From Auriscalpium vulgare (Eukaryota > Basidiomycota > Agaricomycetes > Russulales > Auriscalpiaceae), in the NCBI GenBank assembly GCA_019915015.1, contig JAHBBC010000050.1, positions 62,001 through 126,000 on the forward strand: 64,000 bases of DNA. Direction: 5' to 3'. The position numbers were made by a program, and so were the translations under genes. The notes under the pieces are model-generated. The model was not told where the DNA came from, searched no databases, and saw only the letters and a program-made list of their open reading frames with translations. Position 1 is the stretch's first letter, and each line of letters starts with the position of its first letter. Below are positions 8,602 through 20,752 of the stretch, piece by piece.

Positions 8602-10500
8602 CTAGTGCGCGATATGATGGTGGAAGCCAAGTAGCAATAAGGCGTCCTCCACTCTGACGCCGGGCACGCGACCTGGGATCTTCTCCAGACGGGCATACTC
8701 CTCGGGCTTCACGTCGACGTCATCGGCATTGACAACGGCGCCGGTTGGGCGCCGCTGCGGAGTGAAGCTCGCTGGCGCAAAGCTGGGAGGTGCAGGCGAC
8801 GGCGAGGACGAAGGTGACGGTGTGACGACCTCCTGATACTCCTCGTCATCGGTGCCAGCGTCGGAATGGGCGTGATGGCCAAGCCGCGGTCCGAACGCCT
8901 GTTCATCCATCTGATCAAGCTCCATATGATCCCCATCCGGCAGAAGCTCATCGACCTCCGTGTCCATGTCGACATCTCGGTCGTGACTGGGCTCGGACTG
9001 CGCCCCAGCAGTGCGAGCGTGCGAAAGACTGCGCTTGGCGGAAGTATCTTTGGAATGGTCCGCTTCCGTCACCATCTCAGGATGTGTATCGACATCGCGG
9101 ATGCGATCGTATTCGCGAATCCCCGTTGAGGATGACTCCGCCGACGGCGTGGCGGCGCGAGAGACGGAAGCAGAGTCGCGAGGGACACTATCGGTGTCTC
9201 CGTCGTCGTCAGGCTTTTTCGCTCGCTTGCGGGCTGTCTGCCGCAGGTTCCGGAACCAGTTCGTCACCTTGGCAAGGTCCCTGCGAATAACGGAGTATCA
9301 GCTAGACGCCCGGCACAAACTTCGCAGCTCATCAACTCACATTCCCACTTCGAGCGCCAGAGCCCCACGCTCCTCAATGGAAGGGTTGGACGTGCGATTA
9401 TAGAGCTTCTGCAGTGCGTCCAGCTGATGCGGCTCAGGTCTTGTCCGCCTTGGGCGGTGTGCGGGGACGGTGATGCGATACGGTGACGCCCTCGATGAAG
9501 CCGAATCGATGGATGGGTCGACCGATGGTGACTTGTCCCGATGAATAAGCGAGGCAATAGACATGCTCGTAAGGCGCTGCGGAGGCGCCTCCGAGGCGGC
9601 TTGCCCGGACTCCGCCCGAGAAACGTGAGGTCTCTCAATGTCGTCCTCTTCCTCCTGGCGCTTCTTGGCCAAACTCCGCTGGTTTTGGAACCAGTTCGTC
9701 ACACTCTGATAGCGCCTGATTGAAGGCTGTCAGAGGGACTAGTAGTAGTTGTATCGGGCTAGAATTTACGCACATGCCAATTCGCTTTCCGAGATCCTCC
9801 CGTTCCTCTTTAGTGGGATGCGAATTAGTCAGATAGAACTTGCGCAGTTCATCTGTTTGGTATGATGTGGGTCGCATACGCATCCTCGGACGGGGAGGAG
9901 GCTCGATGCTCGCGCTCTCGTAGGTATGTCGGTGTTCGGGGTTGCCTGCGTAGAACGCCGTCTGCTGCTGCGGACCTTGGTCCTGCTTTGTTGCCTTGGT
10001 TCCCTGAGACATGGGAGATGCAGAGTCACTACGAGCTGGATCGAGTCGAGGCGGAGGAAGCATGGGTAGGGAATCAAGTGCAGAGTAGTCATCGAACTCG
10101 CGGGCGGTCGGGGGAGGAGAATGTGAGGAGGAGGTGGAGGTGGAGGCCAAGATGGCAGATATGGGCGGAAGGTCAAGGAGAGGTGCCGCAGGTGCTCCCC
10201 TGTGCCGCTTTTTGCTCGACGCCCGTTTGTTCTGGAACCAGGCATTGACAGTCTTTGTCTCCCTGCGAAAGCTATGGGATTAATAAGGAAAAGGAACCGG
10301 AAGGCTGCGACGCACATCTCGAGCCGCTCTGCCAATGCCGTGCGCTCGTCGAGGGACGGATGCTCATTCCTGTCGTAGAGCTCGTTCAAGGCTGCTAATT
10401 GCAGGGCAGTATGACGGTGGCGAGGCTTCTTGGGCTTGTCGAGGGGCTCTGGCTGAGCGGGAGGCTCGTCTGGCTCTGCCGGCCAGGAGGAGAAGTCCAT
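8602..10500 (-). CDS. Transcription factor with three homeodomains
   Basis: Four exons, 10500-10316, 10262-9774, 9715-9341 and 9280-8602, give 575 aa. Three homeodomains are evident. HD1 lies near residues 24-83 and contains VNAWFQNKR. HD2 contains VTNWFQNQR near the middle of the protein. HD3 contains VTNWFRNLR around residue 360. Each carries the helix-3 W-F-x-N core that contacts DNA. Each is interrupted by an intron at the same codon, a phase 2 split of the Met just before helix 3. Introns are 53, 58 and 60 bp. The remaining 200 residues are acidic, Ser/Pro-rich and probably disordered. It is presumably a nuclear DNA-binding regulator. It is not a mating-type HD1/HD2 pair, because it stands alone and has three domains. 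Target genes are unknown. Confidence 0.9.
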
Positions 10501-11283
10501 GGGTGAGGGGAGGGGCGGGACGGGGCGGCGGAGGGGTATGGTACAGGGAGAGAAGAGAACAGCGCATGTAGAAAAAGTTATAGCAGCTTATACGGTTCAG
10601 CTGTCGGATCGCTAATGAACTCATCTTCCCACGGCCACATCCTTCGCCGATTCGTCGATGTCACACCGCCACTTTCCCTCCCACCGTACCGCCCGCTTCC
10701 CGTCGGACGCTCTCTGTGTTCCACATGTGCAGTATGTGTCTGGCGCACCTCTGGCAGTCGTGCCCACCATCAGCATCAACTAGGACAAGGACACCAGCTC
10801 ACACACTATTACCTCATTCCCCGAAAGGGATAACACGCGATGTAATTCAAAGGAGCTTTGTTGAGCCCTTGAAATGACTGGTCTCCGCCATCACATCTTC
10901 CCTTGTGCGAACTGTCTGGTAAAGCATCACCGACATGCATCACCGTTGGTTGATCTCGGCGGATGGCCCTGCTGAGTCTGTACAGTACAGCTGATCTGCA
11001 TGCGAAGCAGTCCACCGGTTACTATCGGCGTAAACGGCTATGACGCAACGGGCGTCCGGAATCCCTCGGTGCATCCGTCCATCGGAGATACCAGCCACCG
11101 CTAACACAGCCTTCTCAGTCGTCCATCCTCCGATCTTTTATGTTTGCCACCAATTTAGCATCGCACAGCCGAGTTTCGTGTCTCGGATGGTATGTGGAGC
11201 GCCGTCAACGTCGATTAGTCTGCAATACTACATATAAGGATAGTGCGCGATAGCATAGAGTAATAGATCAGCCAAGTATATAA
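10501..11283. other. Intergenic region upstream of the homeobox gene
   Basis: No gene supported. It should contain the homeobox gene promoter next to 10500 and the 3' end of pantothenate kinase next to 11283, since both genes are on the minus strand. Confidence 0.5.
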
Positions 11284-13058
11284 TCACGCATCCCCTGCTT
11301 CAGACTCTCGGTCGCCGTCAATGTTCTTGATCCATGCACCGATAGCGCCCCTTCAAAGACAGATTTAGCACGCCTCATGCGCGCGATGGAAGAGACGATA
11401 GACGCACAGGAAGCCTTCATGCCGCAAGAACAACGCGCGCTTCGTTCCCTTGCTCCAGAACCGAATGGCGTACGACAGAGTGGCGATGGTCGCCGCATGT
11501 CCTCGGATGAAACAACCCCCAAAGTAGATTCTATCCAGGCCATATTTTTCTGCGTTCATATAGCTGTACATGTGTCAGTGCCGAGAACCTTGAGCTGAGT
11601 GACAGAAGCACAACTTACGCAATCTGCCCGATGTTATTTGACACTGCATACAGTAAACTTTTGCTGATGTCTTCGGGTGAAAATATCCTCTTTTCTTTGC
11701 CTTTCTTGAACACCTTGCCGAACGAGCTGGCAATCATCGTCGACTTGAGCCCAAGCTTGCTGTAATCTTGGCCATAGATGTCCCCAACAAGCATATCGAC
11801 GGAAGCGTTGTCGCCCTGTTCAGAGAACGCCAACATCTCTGTAAAGTGAAACGCAATCAGGAAGCCGTCAGACAGCCCATCAAGAGATTATCTTGCCGTC
11901 AAAGGTGGTAGCTGGCGTCAACAGCGACAGCAAGCCCCAAAGTGTTCCCCCGCCAAGACTCGTGCCGCTGACACGCTCGAACGTGCCGTCCTCGTCGACC
12001 TTGATGACAGAGACGCCCGAGCCGATGTTGACGAGTAGGCATGGCAATTGTGGTGTGGGCTTCCCCTCGAAGGTAACCGCGTACTTCGGTGGGTTCGGGC
12101 CAGGGCGTTCCATGACGATTCCATTCTCAACTGGAGGCGCGCTCGCCGCCGGCGGATGCGCGACGGACTGGATGAGCTCGTCAGAGAAGAAATACACCTC
12201 ATCGGGGATGAGGGTGATAAACTTCAGGCCCTCGATGAGGCACTCCATCTCGTCCTCCCGGCGCACCTCCACGCCCAGCGTGCCCTGAAACAGCTCATAG
12301 AATCGGTGCGCGCCGCCGCCAGTCGCCATAATTGTTACGCCCTTGCGCATCTCCTCGATGGACACACCGTTGATCTTCGCGGAGCGCTCTATCAGCGCCT
12401 GGATGAACTCGACGCACTGGTCGATGTTGTCCGTCTCGAACCGCTCAAAGTTTAGCGAGCCGCCGGGGAAGTGCTGCAGCGACGCGCGCTGCAGGAGCGA
12501 GTCGTGCAGAAGGCTCTGCTGCAGGCCCGAGAGCCCGTTGTGGATGGAGGGGGTATCGAGGACCATGGGGGTCAGCGCGCCCGTCTGCTTGGACAGCGAG
12601 GGATTCGTGAGTGGTGGAGGGAGGGAGGCATCATCGGAAGGGGGTGAGGAGGTCCCTGGGGTGGAGAGGGGGCTGCGGGTGCTGCTGCCACTGGTCGCGA
12701 TGATGGACGGCGAGGACGGCGGATCGGGCGAGCGGGTAAAGTACACGACCTTCGCCAACGAGCCGCCAATCTAGCAGAAAGCAAGGACATGGGAATGTAA
12801 GAGACGAATTGCGCCATCGAAGTGCAGACTCACGTCCACGGCGATGTGCGAGACCGGCTCGATGTAATTTGGGAGGTATATGCCCCGGCTGTCTCGAGTC
12901 TGCAGACGCAATCAGTTAGCAAGCACGCCTAGCATGCCATGCCACGAGAGCAGAAGCAGCGGCGCACGCACCTCGGGAGATTCCTCGTGCAGGATCACGG
13001 CGCCGCGGGTCTCAACATGGATGACCCTCGGTGCTGGGAGGGATGAAGACATTGTCAT
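11284..13058 (-). CDS. Pantothenate kinase, eukaryotic type II
   Basis: The enzyme phosphorylates pantothenate with ATP, the first and controlling step of CoA synthesis. Six exons, 13058-12972, 12899-12834, 12770-11897, 11838-11619, 11563-11408 and 11350-11284, give 489 aa. An N-terminal phosphate-binding motif, AVDIGGSLAKVVYF, is followed by a Ser/Pro-rich insert. Next come TIMATGGGAHRF, LLVNIGSGVSV, GTSLGGGTLWGL, DMLVGDIYG, GLKSTMIASSFGK and a C-terminal GGCFIRGH block, all characteristic of the acetyl-CoA-regulated PanK/Fumble family. The intron at 11839-11896 starts with GC rather than GT. Using it gives TTFDEMLAF, the family sequence, whereas reading through stops at once. The Ser/Pro insert near residues 60-110 is larger than in animal enzymes. 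Confidence 0.95.
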
Positions 13059-13382
13059 GGCGGCGGGGGTCTACGGGGGCGAGGTATAATAAGAGTACGA
13101 GGAGAAGCGAGTGGGACCATGAACTCTTGTGCGAGCCACAGGGGAGGGTGTCTTACGACCCCAGCTGGGGTGATTGACAATATTCCGGGAGCGAACCGGC
13201 CGCAGACGCTAGCTGAGCCGGGTCCCCTGCTCGACCACGCACATCGGGATTACGGCCCATCCAGTTCCGTCGGCGTCGGCACCAGACGCCCTTCCGCAAG
13301 GTCCGCACCCACATACTACTGTCTGTATGCTCGCAACGGAATGGATAGAACGATGTCTGTGTATTGCAGTCCGCAAGGCTAT
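13059..13382. other. Intergenic spacer
   Basis: This is 324 bp between the gamma-COP stop and the pantothenate kinase start, with both genes on the minus strand. It should hold the PanK promoter. No other feature is seen. Confidence 0.5.
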
Positions 13383-16300
13383 CTACCCTCCGATGGCGGA
13401 AAGCACCAGGTCGCACGCCTCTGGCTTTTCTGCCCGCACGCCCACCTCCAGCGTCACGCCCTGCCCCCGCGCGAACGTCATGCGACACCGCACCAGGATC
13501 TTCCCACCACCCCCCGTCAGCAAGCCCGACAGCTGCATCGTGTGTACCGTCGTCGATGTTGCGGTCTGCGACCCACCTAGAGCTTCCATGCCCAGGATCT
13601 CGATGATGGAATCGCATGCGGCTGCGCGCGGATCAGAAGCAGCAACGGGCATCAGTGTAGGCACGCACCTTGAATACTCTCCATTGCTGACAGCGCGAAT
13701 GTCTCTGTCGCCGCCGAAGCACCGCGCATACGGTCCCAGTCCGCAGAGAAGTTCGCGTAGCTCGGCACGATGTAATCGCCGCCGGCGCTCAGCTCGACCT
13801 CCTCCAGCTGGTACTCATCCTCATAGCCTTCCTCTTCCGGCTCGCCTGTACCCGGATCGACTTCCTTGCTGATGAATTTGAGGAGGCATTGGAACGAGGC
13901 CATTGCATACACTTCTGGTGCATCCCGCGTAAATGAGACGTACACAATACCCGGCGAGGTGGCGGGCGATAGTGTCGGAATAGGTATAATAAAGTCTTCG
14001 GTCAGGCCAGAGTCAGCAGAGGGCTGCATGATGACGGAAACCTGCTCCAAGACGGTGTCGGGTAATGTATTGGAAATATTGAACTTATACTGGGCAATCA
14101 GGACAATATATGAGGGCGATGACAGTTATGCGTACCTGGAAGACAACATGTTCGCGGAATATGTGCTTGACGCACGAAACCTGATACTCGGTCTCGCTTT
14201 CTGTTAATTGCGTGGGCTTGGCGCTGCTGTTCAAAACTGGCCCGTATGATGCCAACTCTGGCACCTCCGCAATTTGCGAGGCATACGATGATCGTGTCTC
14301 CTCGGCGGATGGCGGCGGTGGCGTCGGCGATGATTTCTGGGCCAAGGGTGCGCCAATGGTGTCCAGGGTGCTCGGTCCTGCGGAGCAAGTCAGCACGGTT
14401 GAGGCAACTCGTGAACAAACACACTCACGGGTAACCTCTTGCGCGGCCTGTTGACGACTGACCTTCGGTATGGACGATGTGTCGAAAGGCTGAGCAGATG
14501 CCTCCGGATTGTTGACATATGCCACCAGTTTGGCCTCGAGGGCGGCCAAAGAATATGTTGAGTCTATGAACGGGTCAGTAAACAACTCCCAGACATGGCT
14601 CAGGACTCACCATCTTTAACATATGTTACCGCAAGAGGCGGTTCCCTGATGACCCGAAGGTATAAGGCAGCACGGTCACGGACTTCATCATCGACATCGT
14701 CAAGGCAACTGAAAAGCACGTTTAGAACATGTGGCTGCCCATCACACGCAGTACGCACCGGTTCAGCAGAACACTAATGCTCTTCTGCAGCTTCACATCG
14801 CCGATGACGCCGAACTTGGCCAAGCTCGAGACGGCCGCAGCGCGAACAGTGGCATTTTCAAGCACCACACGGTTATAGATGAACCGAATGTACTTCGCAG
14901 GTTGCAGTGCCTTCGGGCCTTCCAGGCCGAGCAAGTGAAGGATGCGCACGGACAGTTTGGTGAATTCGCAGTCCTCGATGAACTCGCAGAGGTGAGAGAG
15001 GGCCTGCTCCTTGGAGTCACCGATGAACTTGATCATGTCGAAGATAGCCTCGACAACGGCGCGCTTGAAGTCGTAGCCACCTTCGTCTCGCAGAACGCCT
15101 GACAGGAAACCAAGCATCGCGACGTGCTTTGTCGGGAACTTGAGGCAAAGAGATCGGATCGCGTCCACAATGATGACCTTGAACTCGTCCGAAATTTCAC
15201 TCATGAATCCTGTGATCTGTTTCATGAGCCGATCAACAGAAGCTTCGTTGCCAGTCTGCAACTCCCCGTGAGTAGAAGAATTTCTGGAATACAAACGACG
15301 ACAATGACCTTGAGCAGAGTTGTGATGGCATACGTCGCGACGCTCCTGTTAGAGTCCGAAATGAGGTTCTCGAGGTCCACATTGCAAGTAGCGACGCTGG
15401 CGGGATGTGTGAGGGCAAGGGCAGCCAGAGTACGCGTCGCCGCGAATTTGAGGGTGGCTTTTGGAGAGGACAAGAAGAGTTGGAGAACTAAGATGCACGA
15501 TAAGAGCTCCGTCCAACAAGCAGTTGGTGGTAATGCTTACCGGCTATTGACCGTGTAAGTTGAGCGGCCGTCGCGCCCTTCATTTCACAGATGGCGCGAG
15601 CAGCCTCGAAATTGACCATGTCGCTCTTGTGTCGGAGCCAGCCCTCTAGAATATCGAACATCTGCTTCTGTACACTACATTGGCCATTAGACATATAACG
15701 CATACAATGACCCAGAGTAGACGTACTTGGGGTCTTCCTCCATCACCTTCGCGGCATAGCGGATGAGCATGCACAGGGCCATAGGGTTTTTCAGGACCGT
15801 TCCGGCACCTGACTTTCCACCACCGAGCTGTTGGATCATTTTGGTGACAGCCATCCGATCCTGCCGGCGAATGAGGTAGAGTAGACCAAGAGCGTGGTAT
15901 TGGGTGACGAAGCTGGTGGAGGGCATGGGAGAGTAGCCACTGTTCGAGGTCGACGAAGAGCCGAAACCGAGGTACGAGCCGCCAGAGCTGACACTGAAGA
16001 GACCGGTCGAGCTCTTCGCATTCACAGCCTCCTGTGCTTCATTGACCCAGCGCTTCACAACATCTTTGGCGGCCGGGAACAAGTGATACGACGAGACCAG
16101 GGCGGCGGAAGAGATAGACGGAGTCCGGTCAACGATGGCTGCCTTGAAAAAGCGCTCTACACCCTGCACCATGGACGGCTACATGAACTGGACAGTCAGA
16201 GCGGACACGCAAGCCAGAAGCATTGTTACGCACGTCGATGATACGGCACAGTGCGCGTATGGCATTCGGTCTGTAGATCACCTCCGAGTTGGGCTGCATG

Positions 16301-16677
16301 TCCTTCATGATACTGCTCGTGACCATGATAACATCCTCGGCGGTAAGGGCGAGTTCCTTGATAGCCAAGTACACCATTTGGCGGAGCGCGCTCTGCGGGA
16401 GGCAGCATTTAGAAACCCGACCCCCGCGCGAATATAGAACACTCACGTCCTTATGCTGGAAGAGCTTAGTCGTTCCAAAGAACAGCGTCGTTGCCTCCTG
16501 GGTACCAAAGTTCTCGCCAATATAGAGCAGATAGACTATACGCGTGAGCAACGCCCTGCATTTCCGCGGGCTGATGGGGGACTCGTTGAAGACGCGGGCT
16601 TCTTGGAGGATTGTGGTCTTGTTGTTGTAGTAAGAGCTGAGGCCAAGCTCCTCCTCCTTTTTGGACGCAAGTGACAT
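13383..16677 (-). CDS. SEC21: Coatomer subunit gamma
   Basis: Gamma-COP is part of the COPI coat that buds vesicles for Golgi-to-ER and intra-Golgi transport. The gene starts at the ATG at 16677 ([17 protein letters not shown]) and is split by many short introns. One leads from the codons for FQHKD to [14 protein letters not shown]. The next joins RALCRIID to [18 protein letters not shown]. Helical-repeat adaptin-N segments follow, including YAVSNNIG-free blocks such as [18 protein letters not shown] and SVLLNRC. The C-terminal appendage (sandwich plus platform) ends with [20 protein letters not shown]. Order and length match the family, and the appendage is complete. Neighbouring genes on the same strand are independent. 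Confidence 0.93.
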
Positions 16678-17064
16678 GGTGGTAGGGCGTGAGTGAGAGT
16701 GAGCCCGCGTCCGCCTCCGATGGCGACGTGGTCGATATGTTTGGCCAATTAGATGCCAGCCACTGCATGTATGCTGACTTTCGGCAGTCTCCGGCACCTC
16801 TTCGGCGCTTCACTCATCTTCTGTCCTTGGTTTTGTTCTCGCGCGTCGATACTCTCAGCTTCGACGTTCTTTCGAATCTAAAGGGTTTCTCTATACTCGT
16901 CATCCAAACACACCAGTTATGTGCCCGGTGAAGTCTTGGAGAAGTTCTCCCCACTGAGTCTCTGTTGTTCCCATGAGCAATCATCCATCCCATGCAACTG
17001 AGCAAGTTGGAATGCTTCGCGCCTGGCTTTCTTTAAACAGCTCGATGGGGGCCGGTGTCCTGAC
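16678..17064. promoter_or_regulatory. Divergent intergenic region, gamma-COP / orphan 7-TM gene
   Basis: This 387-bp spacer separates divergently transcribed genes and must contain both promoters. No specific site could be assigned. Confidence 0.5.
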
Positions 17065-18432
17065 ATGGCGTTCAGCATCTCCCAGCCCCATGTCTATCTC
17101 ACAGCTCTCTATTGCGAGACTCTGCTGCACGGTTGGTCACTGCACACTTGGCTTAAATCCAGGATTAACCCGCGTACAGGCATGTACACCATTCTGTTTG
17201 GCACCACCATCTACCTCCTGGTGTGAGCCGGTTTATGACTCTTCGCATTCAACGGACCTGCTCATCCTTATATTAGGATCCAACGGCCGCGAACACCTGT
17301 AAACATGTGGTTTACCGGCATGACCACGGTCATGTACAGTTTGGCCACCGCCCATGCAGCTCTATGCCTTCACCAGGCATTGTCTAAGCTCGCCTTTTCC
17401 GACGAAGGGAGACTGCACATCGTTGTTGTTCCGTCGTCTTCGCCTGAGTACACCAAACTCGCGCTCGAGGTTATCAACGTATGATGGAACGCAAGTAGAT
17501 ATATGGAGCCTTACTGACTACCGTGCAGTGCTTCTTGGGCGATACTATCATGCTCTGGCGTGCATGGACGCTCTGGAGGAAGAACGTTCCAGTATGTCTA
17601 ACGCCTGCTATACTGTTCTTGGGGTCCATCGGTACGCCGTGCTCTTCTGTCGTGTGCGATCGACGCTGATCAGAAATCAACAGCAACTGGCATCGGCATG
17701 GTATACGAATGTGCAAAGACCTCATCCGAAGCAGATTACCAGTCTGACACCTGTGGTCGTTGGGCCATCAGCTGGACTGCCATGACGCTCGCCACAAACG
17801 CGGCCGCGACAGGTATCATCACCTACAACTCGTGGTAAGATTGATACCGATGTTTTGCGATTGATCGATTGCTGATATACTGTGTATGTAGGGTTTACCA
17901 CTGCGATATCCGACGCATCCTAGGGCCTAGTGCTAGCCCACTGCATCGCCATGTGTCCCTCCTGCTCATCGAATCAGGTTCTCTGTACTGCTGCACCTTC
18001 GTACGAGATTTGTCTAGCCTCCGCGCTCAGGTCAACGTTGACTCGATCCCAGGCGCTGCTCCTGGTTCTGGTCGCCACGAAGCAAGATGGCGCCTATGTC
18101 CTCAACCACATGATCCCGCAGCTCACAGTGAGTAATCACTTGCTGCGCTTGGACAGCCTCGTTGACACGCATACCTCACAAAGGGAATATATCCGACCCT
18201 TGTCCTCGTTCTCATATGCCTCAAACTGACGCGGAGTGACATGAACAGTAGGCCTCCCCGCTTTCCTACATCGAGTCCGCGACTCCGACAGATGAGTGCG
18301 TCCCCAGATTCTAACCTCTCCGGGGTGCCGTTGGAGTCACGAATGGAGATCGCCATATCCCGAGAGATACAGTTCATGAGCGACAACAAACCGATCGGCC
18401 TGGTCCATGACGATACATGCTTTGCTCTGTGA
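17065..18432 (+). CDS. Seven-helix membrane protein of unknown function (basidiomycete orphan family)
   Basis: The model begins at 17065 (MAFSISQPHVY) and uses short GT-AG introns at 17132-17179, from 17223, near 17480-17528 and further on. Joined exons give hydrophobic helices in the order typical of a large Agaricomycete family. Blocks include LYCETLLHGMYTILFGTTIYLL, then VMYSLATAH and CFLGDTIMLWRAWTLW. Later ones are ATGIGMVYECAKT, AISWTAMTLATNAAATGIITY and DIRRILGPSAS. The tail after the last helix is cytosolic-like and Ser-rich (PTSSPRLRQMSASPDSNLSG) and may be phosphorylated. I know of no assigned function. A receptor-like role has been guessed for such proteins because of the helix number, but nothing in the sequence proves it. 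Exon borders after 17580 are approximate. Confidence 0.75.
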
Positions 18433-19493
18433 GTACTTGACTGGGCCTACGCATGTTGTACTGGTATCTGCATCATCGACAGTAGTCGCAATTTATGATC
18501 TCAAGCGTGTTCATTCTGGAGTCATAACAGTAACTTACCATTGAGCAAGTTGCGTGTACGGTGTGATGAGGGCAGGATGTATGGTGACGCGTGACGACTC
18601 GTATGGAAGAGCCGCACCGTCGAACAAACGAGTGACAACGAGAGAGACATGTCATGAGAGAAGTCATTATTTAAAGAACGAGCGCCGTGCGTAGACCATA
18701 CATCTAGTCATGAGACAGCGGTGTACATGGGATGCCCTCGCCGCCACGTCCTCCAAATATCATACAAACTGCGTCCGATCGTACTGGACGCGGCGCCCTC
18801 TCCTTCTCCACTCACCCTCGTCAAGCTCTTGTAGCGTATCGTATGTACAGAGCCGCGAGGTGGGGGGAAAGAGGACAACGAAGTGCTACTCGAAGCAGTG
18901 TACCTGGGGATGGGAGAAATAAATGAAACGAGCGTGACGATTGTGGATGAGATAGGCTATGAAGGAATTATAAAAGATCATCACGGGTGAGGGGGCTAGA
19001 ACAACAACAACGCAACACGACGGGGACGGGCGCAGTGGAAGGATGGCAGACTGGGGAATGGCAATGATGCAGCCGACCGAACACGACGATCAAATGATCA
19101 TGGCGAGCGGGAAGGCGTGAAACGAGACAGCGTCCGTGGGCGAGAAAATGATGGCAATGTAACCGTGACGTGGGTGGTTGGTTGGCTTGCGTCGCCTCAG
19201 TTGAGGGACATGGTGAATGGGCCCGGCGTGCGCAGTGGTTTCTTGACGCATGGGATAAAAGGCAACTTTCGGGGTTCTCGTCGTCGAACCCTAGCCTTCG
19301 GGCGTGCCCCGATCTCTTCGCCTCTCCTCTCCTGCATCCACCGGGCGAAAACCCTCCGCGACCGCTACCCAAACCTGAAATCGACGAGCCGAGAGACGAG
19401 GTGAACCAACCGCGACCGAGAAACTTCTTCCACTCCTACTCCTCGGTCGGACTCCGGGCGCGCGAGCAAATAAAACAAGGAACCTATAGCTGA
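18433..19493. other. Convergent intergenic region, no gene seen
   Basis: About 1.06 kb between the orphan 7-TM gene (plus) and casein kinase I (minus). Only shadow frames are present. It probably contains the two 3' UTRs. Confidence 0.45.
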
Positions 19494-20752
19494 TTACCAG
19501 AGCTCGCCATCCCTCCTAGCGCCGCGTTGCTGTCCTACGGCGCCGGGAGCTGTTGCCTGCATCTGACGAGTGTGGGAACGCAGCCTAAAATATCGTATTA
19601 GCAGACGCAACTTAAGAAACGTCGATTGCTCACTCACTGTCTGTCGCTGGCACGCGGCTCGCCCTCATCCTCTTGGACGACCTTACGCCTGCCGCCAGCC
19701 GCCTTCGAGCTCGCGCTCGCCACCTCATCCTGCGCCCCGCGCTGGACACTCCAATCGAACACGTAGTCGTACTGGTAGCCCTCGCGAACAAACAGGTCCC
19801 GGAAGAGTTTGCGAAGGTAGGAGTAGTCCGGCTTGTCGTCGAAGCGCAGCGCACGGGTGTAGTTAAGGAAGATGCCGAACTCGTGCGGGAATCCACGGCA
19901 CAGCAGATCAGTGGGAGTTGTCATCTTCTTCTCCATGATGCGATCGTACTTCTGCTTCTTGGTAGCCGCCTTCAAGCCTTGCCAGGGAAGGGCGCCGCGC
20001 AAAAAGTACATGAGGACATATGCAAGCGACTCCAAGTCATCGCGGCGAGCTTGCTCGACACCGAGATGGGTGTTGATCGAGGTGTAGCGGGCAGTGCCTG
20101 TCAAGTTCTTGTTCTCCCGGTACGGGATGTGGAGGTGGGTCTTCGGATCGCGATACTTCTTGGCAAGACCAAAATCGATAACATTGACCTGGTTGCCGCG
20201 CTTGCCGATACCCATCAAGAAGTTGTCAGGCTTGATATCGCGATGGATGAAGTTGCGTGAGTGGATGTACTCGATGCGCGAGATCTTACGAATATGAGTC
20301 AGCGAACAGTAACGCCGGACGAGAAGCGCCTGCAACATACCAATTGATCGGCGAGGAGAAGGACGGTCTTCAAGGAGAACTTGCGGTTGCAGAAGTTGAA
20401 GAGATCCTCCAACGACGGGCCAAGGAGGTCAATGACCATCGCATTGTAGTCGCACTCGGTGCCGAACCAGCGGACAAAGGGAACACCGACGCCACCCGCG
20501 AGGGTCTTGTAAACCTTGGACTCGTACTCGAGCTGGGGATGCTTGGCCTTGACCGACTCGAGCTTGATGGCGACTTCCTCACCAGAGATGATGTTGATCC
20601 CCAGGTAGATGTCACCTGCATATAGTTAGACCAAAAGAGTCATTAAAAAGATAAGGGGGCCACGCACCGAACGAGCCCGAACCAATCTTCTTTCCAAGCC
20701 TATACTTACCGCCCACTCGGAGGTCAAGTCTGTGAGCGGAGGAGTCGGCCAT
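19494..20752 (-). CDS. Casein kinase I (CK1 family Ser/Thr kinase)
   Basis: The start is at 20752 ([20 protein letters not shown]). The glycine loop is [14 protein letters not shown], the lysine lies in VAIKLES, the catalytic loop is [12 protein letters not shown] and the metal-binding motif is [10 protein letters not shown]. The CK1 signature [15 protein letters not shown] replaces the APE motif. The kinase domain fills residues of about 15-285. The C-terminal tail gains a last exon. Splicing at the donor after DRQ (near 19634) to an acceptor near 19576 adds an Arg/Gln-rich end that stops at 19494. The order matches Hrr25/CK1-delta-type kinases, which act in DNA repair, ribosome maturation and vesicle traffic. 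Which CK1 paralogue this is cannot be settled here. It is divergent from a chitin synthase. Confidence 0.93.

Noticed and set aside
8157..8696. A 179-codon minus-strand frame overlapping the end of the homeobox gene
   Set aside because: It is in another frame of the triple-homeodomain gene's last exon and its translation is low-quality.
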